DNA of 64,000 bases. It comes from Stappia indica (GTDB taxonomy: Bacteria; Pseudomonadota; Alphaproteobacteria; Rhizobiales; Stappiaceae). Below are positions 36,821 to 45,134 of the stretch, one piece after another. The stretch lies in contig NZ_CP046908.1 in NCBI RefSeq assembly GCF_009789575.1, positions 5,051,001 to 5,115,000 of the forward strand. The letters are read 5' to 3'. The notes below the pieces were generated by a model, which made no database searches, had not been told where the DNA came from, and was given only the letters and a program-made list of their open reading frames with translations. The translations under genes and the position numbers were made by a program. How positions within the stretch are numbered: the stretch's first letter is position 1; every line of letters starts with the position of its first letter.

Positions 36821-37263
36821 GCGCTGTCCCTCCGCCCCGGCACTCCGGGGGCGAAAGCGGGCAGGGCGGGCATGCGCGCCAGCGTCTTGCCCTTCAGCCC
36901 GTCCGGGCGCTGCAGCGAGGAGCACCAGCCGTCCTCGAGCTCGGCATATTGCCGGGCGAAGGCGACAAGCGTCTCCACGTCGCGCGCCGGCTCGATGTCG
37001 CCAAAGAGATAGCTCGCCTTGCACTCGGCCTGATAGGCGACCGTGCAGGGGCGCGAGCAGCCGGCCATGCAGGCCGCGCCCTCAACGCTCACATGCGCCA
37101 GACCGTTTTCGGCAAGCGCCGCGTTCAGGGTCTCGATGAGGTCCGCACCCGGGCGCGCGCGCGTTTCCGGGTCCCGGCAGGTGGTGCATACGGTGATGCA
37201 GTGCCGGCGCATTTCAGGCGCTGCCTCCATGCGGCGTTCGCCGAGCGCGAGATCATGCGCCAT
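36817..37263 (-). CDS. DUF1636 predicted metal/Fe-S-binding protein
   Basis: 148 residues from the ATG at 37263 (37230 is possible). It carries Cys-Thr-Thr-Cys-Arg near the N terminus and a second cluster Ala-Cys-Met-Ala-Gly-Cys-Ser-Arg-Pro-Cys around residue 65-74, giving a thioredoxin-like 2Fe-2S-ferredoxin appearance. DUF1636 (COG5469) genes commonly travel with cobalamin-related and metal-uptake operons, but their function is not established. It overlaps the ATPase start and the small leader ORF end, so it is translationally coupled on both sides. Confidence 0.8.
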   Translation of the reverse strand: MAHDLALGERRMEAAPEMRRHCITVCTTCRDPETRARPGADLIETLNAALAENGLAHVSVEGAACMAGCSRPCTVAYQAECKASYLFGDIEPARDVETLVAFARQYAELEDGWCSSLQRPDGLKGKTLARMPALPAFAPGVPGRRDSA

Positions 37264-37351
37264 GGCGCTGCCCCGCGCGTTCGGCCGCAAGGTTCGGCAG
37301 GCTGCGGACAAAGACCCTGGATGGGCGGAAGATGGAATCGTTGCGTGTCAT
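37253..37351 (-). CDS. possible 32-residue leader peptide downstream of the cobalamin riboswitch
   Basis: An ATG at 37351 preceded by GGGAAGGTAGCC, the best ribosome-binding site in the leader, opens a 32-codon frame. It ends in TGA after overlapping the DUF1636 start by 11 bases. The peptide is basic, with no membrane segment and no recognised motif. It could be the ORF whose translation the riboswitch directly controls, passing translation on to DUF1636 by coupling, because that gene itself lacks a good site. Conservation would be needed to call it a gene. Confidence 0.4.
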   Translation of the reverse strand: MTRNDSIFRPSRVFVRSLPNLAAERAGQRHGA

Positions 37352-37384
37352 GGCTACCTTCCCGGAACACCCCGTCCGGTCGTC

Positions 37385-37612
37385 GTTGCGGGAGATGGCA
37401 GGTCTCCTGGCTCGCGGGTCCGGCCCGGCCGCGCCTTCCCGCCCGGCTTCGGGCAGTGGCATCGTGCGGCTGGGCCTGGGCCATTCGTCCGGTAAAGGAC
37501 GTCGGCCCCGGCCGCTTACAGTTGCGGGGGCAGCCACGGTCTCGGCCCCTGATGGGTACGCCTCACCGTGTTCCCTTTTCATGCCTCTGGCGGTTCGGCC
37601 GTCGGCAACCAT
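37385..37612 (-). promoter_or_regulatory. cobalamin (B12) riboswitch
   Basis: Read on the minus strand, the conserved elements appear in canonical order. GGGAACACGGTGAGG (near 37575) comes first, then GGCTGCCCCCGCAACTGTAAGCGG (37512-37535, the B12 box core), then a GC stem, and finally AGCCAGGAGACCTGCC (37397-37412). This is the adenosylcobalamin riboswitch pattern. It lies upstream of the leader ORF, DUF1636 and the ABC transporter, and should repress them when B12 is plentiful. The outer boundaries are approximate. Confidence 0.93.
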
Positions 37613-37680
37613 CGCCGCCAAACTGGCAGATGACGGGGACCGCTTCAAGGCCAATCACCCAAAGCCATCGTCGCTGGTTC

Positions 37681-37946
37681 AGGTCGTGGACTCATAATTG
37701 TGCCGGAAACGGCGTCCGGTCGGGCAAAGATATGCCAGGAGGATCGCGAGGGCCGGGGCAGGTCCCCCGGCCGAGCGGTCCGACGCCGCAGATCGCAGCT
37801 CGACCGACGCCCTTCGGGTATGCCGGAACCCGCCGGCAACAGCGTCGCAAACCCTTGAAAACCTGATGGTTTCCTGCGGTCTTGCTTCTTGTATCCGATC
37901 GGGTTCGGGCATACCGTTTCTCGTCAGAATTATGAGTTCACGACCT
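37681..37946. mobile_element. MITE-like element or insertion-sequence remnant with 19-bp terminal inverted repeats
   Basis: AGGTCGTGGACTCATAATT (37681-37699) and its inverted copy (37928-37946) match at 18 of 19 positions and bound a 266-bp segment with no ORF worth calling. A second nested inverted repeat lies inside (37817-37830 against 37902-37915). The right end overlaps the stop codon of the COG0523 gene. Size and structure fit a non-autonomous transposon derivative; I see no clear target duplication. It lies between the riboswitch and the GTPase gene. Confidence 0.55.
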
Positions 37947-39150
37947 AGGCCGCCGCGCTGCCCCAGGCGGGGAAGGGGTCGTCGAGCCCGGTCCAGCGCT
38001 CCGGATGGAAGCCGGTGTCGGCGACCAGTGCCGCGTCGAGCTCGGCCCGGATCGCCGCTTCATCCATGCCGGCGGTGCCGATGAAGACGATCTCCTGCCG
38101 CCGGTCGCCCCACACGGGATGCATGTAGGGCTCCATCGCCCGCCGCCAGTCGGGCGACTCGGGCCAGTGCTGGCGCGGCACCGCCGACCACCACAATCCG
38201 CGCTTTTCGGTGGTGACGAAGGCGCCGGCCTGGCTGATCTCGCCGACGAACTGCGGCCGCGTCGCCAGCCAGAAGAAGCCCTTGGCGCGGATCACCCCCG
38301 GCCAGCTCTTGTGCACGAAGCGGCTCAGCGCGCGCGGGGCGAAGGGCCGGCGCGCCCGGTAGACGAAGGAGCGGATGCCGTATTCCTCCGTTTCCGGCAC
38401 ATGGTCGGCAAAGCCGTTCAGCTCCTTGAACCACAGCGGATGTTCATGCGCCTTTTCGAAGTCGAAACGGCCGGTGCCCAGCACGTCGCGCAAGGGGACC
38501 GCCGAGCGGTCGGTTTCCATCACCACCGCGTCCGGGTTCAGACCGCGCACGATCTGGCGCGCGGCTGCAAGGTCCTGCGGGCGGGCATCGCTCACCTTGT
38601 TGAGGATGATCGTGTCGGCGAACTCGATCTGGTCGACGAGCAGGTCGACCAGCGTGCGCTCGTCCTCCTCGCCGAGCGATTCTCCCCGCTCTGTGAGGAA
38701 GTCGGTGGAGCCGTAGTCCTTCAGGAGGCTTGCCGCATCCACCACCGTCACCATCGAGTCGAGCCGCGCCACGTCGCTCAGGCTCTCGCCCTCCTCGTCA
38801 CGGAACTCGAAGGTCGAGGCGACCGGCAGCGGCTCGGAAATGCCGGTGGATTCGATCACCAGGTGGTCGAAGCGGCCTTCTGTCGCCAGCGCCTGCACCT
38901 CGCGCAACAGGTCCTCGCGCAGCGTGCAGCAGATGCAGCCATTGGTCATCTCCACCAGCCGCTCCTGGGTTCGCGAGACGTTGCCGCCGCCCTCGCGCAC
39001 CAGGCTGGCATCGATGTTCACCTCGCTCATGTCGTTGACGATGACGGCGACCCGCAGCCCCTCGCGATTGTTGAGGATGTGGTTGAGCAGGGTCGTCTTG
39101 CCGGCGCCCAGAAAGCCGGACAGGACGGTGACGGGGAGGCGATTGTCCAT
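37945..39150 (-). CDS. COG0523 (CobW/ZNG1-family) GTPase, probable zinc metallochaperone
   Basis: 401 residues. Walker A Gly-Phe-Leu-Gly-Ala-Gly-Lys-Thr-Thr at 12-20, the family metal motif Gly-Cys72-Ile-Cys74-Cys75, Glu-Ser-Thr-Gly-Ile-Ser-Glu-Pro near 100, an Asn-Lys-x-x-Asp G4 motif, and the C-terminal CobW_C domain with a Phe-Phe-Trp-Leu-Ala-Thr-Arg segment. The B12 riboswitch upstream on the same strand is downstream of this gene, so it does not control it. Instead a perfect Zur-type palindrome lies 61 bases before the start. This places it among the zinc-starvation COG0523 proteins that deliver zinc to client enzymes. Its TAG stop falls inside the right end of a MITE-like element. Confidence 0.85.
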   Translation of the reverse strand: MDNRLPVTVLSGFLGAGKTTLLNHILNNREGLRVAVIVNDMSEVNIDASLVREGGGNVSRTQERLVEMTNGCICCTLREDLLREVQALATEGRFDHLVIESTGISEPLPVASTFEFRDEEGESLSDVARLDSMVTVVDAASLLKDYGSTDFLTERGESLGEEDERTLVDLLVDQIEFADTIILNKVSDARPQDLAAARQIVRGLNPDAVVMETDRSAVPLRDVLGTGRFDFEKAHEHPLWFKELNGFADHVPETEEYGIRSFVYRARRPFAPRALSRFVHKSWPGVIRAKGFFWLATRPQFVGEISQAGAFVTTEKRGLWWSAVPRQHWPESPDWRRAMEPYMHPVWGDRRQEIVFIGTAGMDEAAIRAELDAALVADTGFHPERWTGLDDPFPAWGSAAA

Positions 39151-39210
39151 CGCGAAAACTCCTGGTTGACGGCGGGCAGGCGGAGGCTGCCAGCGCCGGA
39201 TTGGCTTATT

Positions 39211-39227
39211 ATGTTATTACATAACAT
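39211..39227 (-). promoter_or_regulatory. Zur box upstream of the COG0523 GTPase
   Basis: ATGTTAT-TAC-ATAACAT is a perfect 7+3+7 palindrome 61 bases upstream of the start codon. The same layout appears twice between znuA and znuC. It is a typical binding site for the zinc-uptake repressor encoded at 42.7 kb. Confidence 0.82.
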
Positions 39228-39310
39228 TGCTTGACCGAAAGAATGGCGGCCGGAACCGCCACGATCTTCTATTCCCACGGCCGTACCCTTGGGCACGCGG
39301 AGCGCGCGCC

Positions 39311-39727
39311 GGAATGACAACCTGAGAGAAGGGCACGGCCTCGCATCCTCTCTGCCGTCACCCCGGACGAGCATCGCGAGATCCGGGGCCCATTCGTTCC
39401 CAGAGCGGTTGCGAGGACACGCCGACGCGCGCCCACGCTCCGCCTGTCGTCCCGGTTTCGGCGCAGCCGAAGACCGGGATCCAGTAACCCCAGGTCGTGC
39501 GGCCCGAGCCGTGACGTCGCCGCGAGCGCCCCTCGCCGAGGCTGGGGAACTGCTTGCGCAAACCTGCCCATCCCGGCGGATACTGGATACCTGCCTTCGC
39601 AGGTATGACAGCCGGGGAGACCGCCAACGCCCTCCGCCTCACGCTTGCTGCGGGTGCCAATGGTTCCCGGTTCTGCGCTTTGCTTGACCGGGATGACATC
39701 CTGAGAGAAGGGCACGGCCTCCCATCC
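39311..39727. repeat. cluster of intergenic repeat elements
   Basis: The 520-base gap between the Zur box and znuA holds no gene. A 38-base unit (containing CCTGAGAGAAGGGCACGGCC) occurs at 39311-39348 and again, almost identical, at 39691-39727. Between the copies are palindromic pieces, such as CCCGGTTTCGG...CCGAAGACCGGG near 39454-39479 and ACCTGCCTTCGCAGGT near 39589-39604, of the kind scattered between genes in many alphaproteobacteria. This looks like an accumulation of short repeats. Confidence 0.6.
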
Positions 39728-39747
39728 CCTTGGGGGAGGGGAAAGCC

Positions 39748-40767
39748 TCAGCCGTTGCTGCCAAGGCACTGTTCCATCGAGCTGGCGAGCCCGTCGATCA
39801 GGCCGAAATAGAGGTCCGGCCCGTCGGCAAGCTCCGCGCCCAGCGGGTCGAGCACGCCCGAGCGGGCCTTGGTGCCCTCGGTCACCACCTGGATCAGCTT
39901 CGGCTCGAACTGCGGCTCGGCGAAGACGCAGGTCGCGCCCAGCTCGCCGATGCGTGCCTTGATCTCGGTGACGCGCTCCGCGCCCGGCATCACTTCCGGG
40001 CTGACGGTGATCGAGCCGGAGGCGGTCACGCCGAAGCGCTTCTCGAAATACTGGTAGCCGTCGTGGAAGACGATGAAGCCCTTGCCGCGCAGCGGCGCCA
40101 GCCGCGCGTCGATGTCGGTGCGCATCGTCTCGATCCGCTCGACGGTCTTGGCCGCATTGGCCTCATAGGCAGCGGCGTTGTCCGGATCGGCTGCCGACAG
40201 CGCCTCGGCGATCTCGCTCACCATGGCCTTGGCGTTTTCCGGATCGAGCCAGATATGCGCGTCGAAGGCGCCATGGGCATGCCCGTGCCCGTCGTCATGC
40301 CCATGCGTCTCGTCATGGTCGTGGCCGGCATGGTCGTCGTGCTTGTCCTCGTCATGGTCGGCATGTCCATGCTCCCCCCCGTGCTCCCCATGATCATGGC
40401 CCTCGAACGCGCCGCCCTCGCGGAAGGGCAGCTTGACGAGGCCGTGCGCGTCGATCAGCTCGATGGACTTCGCGCCGGTGCCGATGGTCTCGACCGGCTT
40501 TTCAAGGAAGGCCTCCAGCTCATGGCCGATCCAGAAGATCAGGTCGGCCTCCTGCAGCGCCCGCGCCTGCGAGGGGCGCAGGCTGTAGGTGTGCGGCGAT
40601 CCGGCGCCCTCGATGATCAGCTGCGGCTCGGCCACACCCTGCATCACCGAGGCGACGAGCGAATGGACCGGCTTGATCGAGGCCACCACCTTCGGTGCGG
40701 CATGCCCTGCGGCACTCGTCGCAACCAGCAGCGAGGCGGACAGCAGCAGTGTGCGGGCAAGCGTCAT
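39748..40767 (-). CDS. znuA: zinc ABC transporter substrate-binding protein
   Basis: 339 residues from the ATG at 40767, which has GGAGA upstream; an ATG at 40791 lies inside the Zur box. A signal peptide ending Ala-Gly-His-Ala-Ala precedes the cluster A-I fold. Zinc-ligand candidates are His59 (Ser-Pro-His-Thr-Tyr), His171 (Ala-His-Ile-Trp-Leu-Asp-Pro) and the later Phe-His-Asp-Gly-Tyr. Between them, residues 124-166 form a loop with about 20 His plus many Asp, the mobile zinc-collecting loop of ZnuA. It is divergent from znuCB-zur and probably repressed by Zur. Confidence 0.95.
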   Translation of the reverse strand: MTLARTLLLSASLLVATSAAGHAAPKVVASIKPVHSLVASVMQGVAEPQLIIEGAGSPHTYSLRPSQARALQEADLIFWIGHELEAFLEKPVETIGTGAKSIELIDAHGLVKLPFREGGAFEGHDHGEHGGEHGHADHDEDKHDDHAGHDHDETHGHDDGHGHAHGAFDAHIWLDPENAKAMVSEIAEALSAADPDNAAAYEANAAKTVERIETMRTDIDARLAPLRGKGFIVFHDGYQYFEKRFGVTASGSITVSPEVMPGAERVTEIKARIGELGATCVFAEPQFEPKLIQVVTEGTKARSGVLDPLGAELADGPDLYFGLIDGLASSMEQCLGSNG

Positions 40768-40789
40768 GATCGTCTCCGTATCGGCTGAC

Positions 40790-40827
40790 ATGTTATAAGA
40801 TTACATTGTTGCGTTACGCTATAACGT
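40790..40827. promoter_or_regulatory. two Zur boxes between znuA and znuC
   Basis: ATGTTAT-AAG-ATTACAT (40790-40806) and GCGTTAC-GCT-ATAACGT (40811-40827) share the 7+3+7 layout of the box at 39211, with one and two mismatches. Their centres are 21 bp apart, two helical turns, so two Zur dimers could sit on the same face and control both divergent promoters. Confidence 0.8.
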
Positions 40828-40955
40828 GTGAGATACAGACGGGCAAGCCCCTGTCGGACCCTCTGTCGAAAAAACTCCCGCACTGCGAAACGCGCGGGAC
40901 TTGCCCGCCGCGCGGGAGCATTGGAGGATGGCCGCGTGAATCAGGACCCAGCCCC

Positions 40956-41855
40956 ATGTTGACGACCCCATCGAGGCCCGCCGGAGAGGATCTCGTCCGC
41001 CTTACCTCGGCCGGCGTGTTCCGCGACGGCCGCTGGCTGGTGCGCGGCGTCGACCTGGCCGTGCGCCGGGGCGAGATCGTCACCCTGATCGGGCCGAACG
41101 GCTCGGGCAAGTCCACCACGGCCAAGACCGCGCTCGGGCTCATCGCCCCGAGCGAGGGCAGGGCGGAGCGCTGCCCCGGCCTTGCCGTCGGCTATGTGCC
41201 GCAGAAGCTCAGCATCGACTGGACGCTGCCGCTCACCGTCGAGCGGTTCCTCTCGCTCACCGGCCGCATTTCCTCGCGCGAGACCGACCGCGTGCTGGAG
41301 GCGACGGGCATTCCGCACCTGCGCCGCGCCGAGATGCGCAACCTGTCGGGCGGCGAGTTCCAGCGCGCGCTGCTCGCCCGCGCCATGGCCCGCAAGCCGG
41401 ACCTTCTCGTCCTCGACGAGCCGGTGCAGGGCGTCGACTTTTCCGGCGAGGTCGCGCTCTACGATCTCATCCGCCGCATCCGCGACGACATCGGCTGCGG
41501 CATCCTCTTGATCTCGCACGACCTGCATGTGGTGATGGCGGCAACCGATCATGTCGTCTGCCTCAACGGCCATGTCTGCTGTCAGGGCGCGCCGAAGGCG
41601 GTCGCCTCGAGCGAGGCCTACCGGCAGCTGTTCGGCGCCCGCGCCGATGCGACGCTCGCCGTCTACGAGCATCATCACGACCACACCCATCTGGCGGACG
41701 GGCGGGTGATGCATGCCGACGGCAGCATCACCGAGCATTGCCACCCGGACGACGGCCACCACCATCACCACGACCACGATCATGATCACGACCATGACCA
41801 TGATCACGGGGCAGGGGGCGCTGCCGCATCCCCGGCCGGAGGGCGCCATGCTTGA
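40956..41855 (+). CDS. znuC: zinc ABC transporter ATP-binding protein with His-rich C-terminal tail
   Basis: 299 residues. Walker A Gly-Pro-Asn-Gly-Ser-Gly-Lys-Ser-Thr at 46-54, signature Leu-Ser-Gly-Gly-Glu-Phe-Gln-Arg, Walker B Leu-Leu-Val-Leu-Asp-Glu-Pro. Past the ATPase core, from about residue 237, is a tail with more than 20 His and Asp residues including runs of alternating His-Asp, suited to binding zinc on the cytoplasmic side. The start is at 40956, leaving a leader of about 130 bases after the Zur boxes. It overlaps znuB. Confidence 0.93.
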   Translation: MLTTPSRPAGEDLVRLTSAGVFRDGRWLVRGVDLAVRRGEIVTLIGPNGSGKSTTAKTALGLIAPSEGRAERCPGLAVGYVPQKLSIDWTLPLTVERFLSLTGRISSRETDRVLEATGIPHLRRAEMRNLSGGEFQRALLARAMARKPDLLVLDEPVQGVDFSGEVALYDLIRRIRDDIGCGILLISHDLHVVMAATDHVVCLNGHVCCQGAPKAVASSEAYRQLFGARADATLAVYEHHHDHTHLADGRVMHADGSITEHCHPDDGHHHHHDHDHDHDHDHDHGAGGAAASPAGGRHA

Positions 41856-42690
41856 CGACTTCTTCCTGCGCGCCCTGATTGCCGGCGTCGGCGTCGCGCT
41901 CGTTGCCGGGCCGCTCGGCTGCTTCGTCGTGTGGCGGCGGCTCGCCTATTTCGGCGACACGCTTTCGCATGCCGCGCTCCTCGGCGTGGCGCTGGCCTTC
42001 CTGATGCAGGTCAACATCACGCTCTCGGTCTTCACCGTCTCGGTGCTGGTCTCGCTGGCGCTGCTCGGCCTGCAGCGCCGGGCCTCGCTCTCGTCGGACG
42101 CGCTGCTCGGCCTGCTCGCCCATTCCTCGCTGGCGCTCGGCCTCGTCGCGCTCGCCTTCATGAGCTGGGTGCGCATCGACCTGATGGGCTTCCTCTTCGG
42201 CGACATCCTCGCCGTGTCGAAATTCGACATTCTCGCCGTCTATGTCGGCGGTGCTGCGGTGCTGGCCGTGCTGGTCATGATCTGGACGCCGCTCTTTGCG
42301 GCGACGATCAGCCGGGAACTGGCCGAGGCGGAGGGCTTGCACCCCGACCGGGCCAACCTCATCTTCATGATCCTGCTGGCGACCGTCATCGCCATCTCGA
42401 TGAAGATCGTCGGCGTCTTGCTGATCACGGCGATGCTGATCATTCCGGCCGCCACCGCGCGCCGCCTGTCCGGCGGACCGGAGCAGATGGCCGTCATTGC
42501 GGCCCTTGTCGGCGCCATTGCCGTCGTCGGCGGCTTGTTCGCCTCGCTGGAGTGGGATACGCCGTCGGGGCCGTCCATCGTCGTCGCGGCGCTGGTGCTG
42601 TTTCTCGCCAGCCTGTCGCCGGTCGCCGGATGGTTGCCGAAGCTGTTCGGCAGGGACGAAAAGGGCTCGCGCCCGGGGGAAGCCAAGTGA
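41848..42690 (+). CDS. znuB: zinc ABC transporter permease
   Basis: 280 residues, about eight membrane segments, ABC-3 family, with Tyr-Phe-Gly-Asp-Thr-Leu-Ser-His-Ala-Ala-Leu-Leu-Gly near residue 33-45 and the Lys-Ile-Val-Gly-Val-Leu-Leu-Ile-Thr-Ala-Met-Leu-Ile-Ile-Pro-Ala segment. It overlaps znuC by eight bases and precedes zur. Confidence 0.94.
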   Translation: MLDDFFLRALIAGVGVALVAGPLGCFVVWRRLAYFGDTLSHAALLGVALAFLMQVNITLSVFTVSVLVSLALLGLQRRASLSSDALLGLLAHSSLALGLVALAFMSWVRIDLMGFLFGDILAVSKFDILAVYVGGAAVLAVLVMIWTPLFAATISRELAEAEGLHPDRANLIFMILLATVIAISMKIVGVLLITAMLIIPAATARRLSGGPEQMAVIAALVGAIAVVGGLFASLEWDTPSGPSIVVAALVLFLASLSPVAGWLPKLFGRDEKGSRPGEAK

Positions 42691-42703
42691 TGAGGACCAG
42701 TCG

Positions 42704-43111
42704 ATGAGCGGAGAAACCCTGTCTGGCCTGACGCGCAACCAGACCCTGGTCCTGTCGGCGCTGGAACGCGCCGGCGCGCCCTTGAGCGCCTACACCATCC
42801 TCGACCAGCTGCGCGAGGAGGGCTTCCGCGCCCCGCCGCAGGTCTACCGCGCGCTCGACAAGCTGGTGGAAATGGGCGCCGTGCACCGGCTGGAAAGCAT
42901 CAACGCCTTCGTCGCCTGCCGTCATCCCGACTGCGAGGGGCACGAGACCGCCGCCTTCGCCATCTGCGAGACCTGCGGACAGGTGCGCGAGCTCAACGAC
43001 GCGCATCTCGCCCATCACCTGCGCGACCTTGCCGGCAAGTACGGGTTCGTCGTGCGCAAGTCGACGGTGGAACTGCGCGGCACCTGTGCAACCTGTCAGG
43101 CTGCTGCCTAA
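42704..43111 (+). CDS. zur: zinc-uptake regulator of the Fur family
   Basis: 135 residues. A winged-helix domain (Tyr-Thr-Ile-Leu-Asp-Gln-Leu...Pro-Pro-Gln-Val-Tyr-Arg-Ala-Leu-Asp-Lys-Leu) precedes the metal-binding dimerisation domain. That domain has the structural zinc pairs Cys-Glu-Thr-Cys (about residue 84-87) and Cys-Ala-Thr-Cys near the end, and a His-Pro-Asp-Cys-Glu-Gly-His site. It follows znuB by 13 bases. Its targets probably include the three boxes described here, giving autoregulation. Confidence 0.92.
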   Translation: MSGETLSGLTRNQTLVLSALERAGAPLSAYTILDQLREEGFRAPPQVYRALDKLVEMGAVHRLESINAFVACRHPDCEGHETAAFAICETCGQVRELNDAHLAHHLRDLAGKYGFVVRKSTVELRGTCATCQAAA

Positions 43112-43176
43112 GACAGGCAGGAATGCCTGGCTGTTGCCTAAGACAGGCAAAAAATCTCAAGCGGCAGCCTGACAGG
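43092..43176. repeat. inverted and direct repeats between zur and hmuV
   Basis: CCTGTCAGGCTGC (43092-) faces GGCAGCCTGACAGG (43163-43176). Between them a 15-base unit TGCCTAAGACAGGCA occurs twice, each copy itself a small hairpin. The left arm overlaps the end of zur. It sits where two converging transcripts end, and a structured bidirectional stop is possible, although the only run of six (A on the plus strand) is on the wrong side of its hairpin for a standard zur terminator. Confidence 0.5.
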
Positions 43177-43186
43177 GCGACAAATT

Positions 43187-44008
43187 TCAGCGCACCGCCG
43201 CGGCCGGTCCCGCCGCCTGCGGCAGGATGAAGGGAACCTCGCCCGCCGGCACCGCCGACACCCGCAACGGGTGGTCGAACGCCTCCGACACCAGCCGGTC
43301 GGTGATCACTTGCTTCGGCGTTCCCTGCGACAGCAGCCGGCCGGTCTTCATCACCAGGATATGGTCGGCATAGAGCGCCGTCAGGTTGAGGTCGTGCAGC
43401 ACCGCGACCACGCCGCCGCCGGCCCGCGCATAGTCGGCGGCGACATCCATGATCAGGATCTGGTGGCGGATATCGAGGCTGGAGATCGGCTCGTCGAGGA
43501 ACAGCCAGCGCGGCACGCCGTCCGGGCAGGGCTCCCAGACCTGGCACAGCACCCGGGCGAGCTGCACCCGCTGCTGCTCGCCGCCCGACAGCGAGTGGTA
43601 GTCGCGCGCGGCAAAGCCGTCGAGATCGACCCGCTCCAGCGCTTCGGCGATGCGCCGGTGCGGCGAGCCGGCGATCAGCGCGCCGCGGCGGATGCCGAGC
43701 CGCACCACCTCGGCGACGGTCAGCGGAAAGGTCAGGCTCGCCTGCTGCGGCAGCACCGCGCGCAGGCCCGCCAGCGCTTCCGGCGGCAGGCCGCCGACGT
43801 CCGTGCCGTTGAGCCGCACCCGCCCGCCATGCGGCAGCTCGCCGGTCACCGCCTTCAGCGTCGTGCTCTTGCCCGAGCCGTTCGGCCCGACGATCACCGT
43901 CACCTGGCCGGCCTTCGCGGTGAAGGAGACATCGCGCACGATGGGCGTGCCGCCCAGCGAGACGTGCAGCGCCTCGATCTCGAGAGTGGGGGTCGCAGGC
44001 ATGCTCAT
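43187..44008 (-). CDS. hmuV: haemin ABC transporter ATP-binding protein
   Basis: 273 residues. Walker A Gly-Pro-Asn-Gly-Ser-Gly-Lys-Ser-Thr at 41-49, signature Leu-Ser-Gly-Gly-Glu-Gln-Gln-Arg-Val, then the HmuV-typical Trp-Glu-Pro...Trp-Leu-Phe-Leu-Asp-Glu-Pro-Ile-Ser-Ser-Leu-Asp. It overlaps hmuU by four bases and is the last gene of hmuSTUV. Confidence 0.93.
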   Translation of the reverse strand: MSMPATPTLEIEALHVSLGGTPIVRDVSFTAKAGQVTVIVGPNGSGKSTTLKAVTGELPHGGRVRLNGTDVGGLPPEALAGLRAVLPQQASLTFPLTVAEVVRLGIRRGALIAGSPHRRIAEALERVDLDGFAARDYHSLSGGEQQRVQLARVLCQVWEPCPDGVPRWLFLDEPISSLDIRHQILIMDVAADYARAGGGVVAVLHDLNLTALYADHILVMKTGRLLSQGTPKQVITDRLVSEAFDHPLRVSAVPAGEVPFILPQAAGPAAAVR

Positions 44009-45120
44009 GAGGTGACCAGCCCTTTCCGCCGAAGCAGGATCCACAGGAAGAACGGCGCGCCGGCGAGCGCAGTGAGAATGCCGATGGGCAGCTCTGCCGG
44101 GGCGACGATGGTGCGGCTCACCGTGTCGGCGAGGATCAAGAGGCTGCCGCCCAGCAGCGCGCAGGCCGGCAGCAGGAACCGGTGGTCCGGGCCGATGGTC
44201 AGCCGCAGCAGATGCGGCACGACGATGCCGACGAAACCGATGCCGCCGCTGACCGCAACCGAGGCGCCGGTCGCCGCCGCCACCGCGACGATGGCGATCC
44301 GCTTCAGCCGCTGCACGCGGATGCCCAGATGCCCGGCCGCGGCCTCGCCCAGCACCAGCGCGTTGAGCCCGTTCGCCAGGAACGGCACGCCGACCAGCAC
44401 GATGGCAATGATCGGCCCGGCTGCCAGGATCTTTTCCCAGTTGGCGCCGGCCAGCGAGCCGAGCCCCCAGAAGTTGAGATCGCGCAGCTGCTGGTCGTCG
44501 GCGATGAAGACCAGGAGGCCCGTCGCAGCCCCCGCCAGCGCCGCCAGCGCGATGCCTGCCAGCAGCATCGTCGCGACCGAGGTCATGCCGCCGCGCGTGC
44601 CGATCCGGTAGAGCGCGAAGGTGGTGACGAGACCGCCGAGGAACGCCGCCAGCGGCAGCGCGTAGATGCCGAGCACGGCGACCACCGGCGACAGCGCCGT
44701 GGTGCCGAGCACGATCATCGAGGCAGCGCCGAGGCCTGCGCCTGCCGACACGCCGACGATGCCGGGGTCGGCGAGCGGGTTGCGGAACAGGCCCTGCATC
44801 ACCGCACCCGAAACCGCCAGAGCCGCGCCGATCAGTGCGCCGAGCAGGACGCGCGGCAGCCGCACGTCCATCAGCACGATCCGGTCGCGCAGATCCGACG
44901 GGCTGGCCGCCTCGCCCTGGCCGAACAGCCCGTTGACGACGGCCGACAGGCTGATCTGCAGCGCGCCGGTGGTCAGCGAGAACAGCATCACCGCAACGAG
45001 CAGCACGGCGAGCCCGGCGATCACCAGCCGCGCCAGCGGCTCGCGGTCGCCGAGGCGCGCCCGGGCGACCACATGCTCGGGCAGCAGCCGTTCGGACAGG
45101 GACGAGGAGGTCAGGCTCAT
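44005..45120 (-). CDS. hmuU: haemin ABC transporter permease
   Basis: 371 residues, FecCD family, about ten membrane segments, with Arg-Leu-Pro-Arg-Val-Leu-Leu-Gly-Ala-Leu-Ile-Gly-Ala and Gly-Gly-Ile-Gly-Phe-Val-Gly-Ile-Val-Val-Pro-His. Its place between hmuT and hmuV identifies the substrate as haem. The start at 45120 leaves 14 bases after hmuT. Confidence 0.92.
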   Translation of the reverse strand: MSLTSSSLSERLLPEHVVARARLGDREPLARLVIAGLAVLLVAVMLFSLTTGALQISLSAVVNGLFGQGEAASPSDLRDRIVLMDVRLPRVLLGALIGAALAVSGAVMQGLFRNPLADPGIVGVSAGAGLGAASMIVLGTTALSPVVAVLGIYALPLAAFLGGLVTTFALYRIGTRGGMTSVATMLLAGIALAALAGAATGLLVFIADDQQLRDLNFWGLGSLAGANWEKILAAGPIIAIVLVGVPFLANGLNALVLGEAAAGHLGIRVQRLKRIAIVAVAAATGASVAVSGGIGFVGIVVPHLLRLTIGPDHRFLLPACALLGGSLLILADTVSRTIVAPAELPIGILTALAGAPFFLWILLRRKGLVTS

Positions 45121-45134
45121 CGGGCGCGCCTCCT

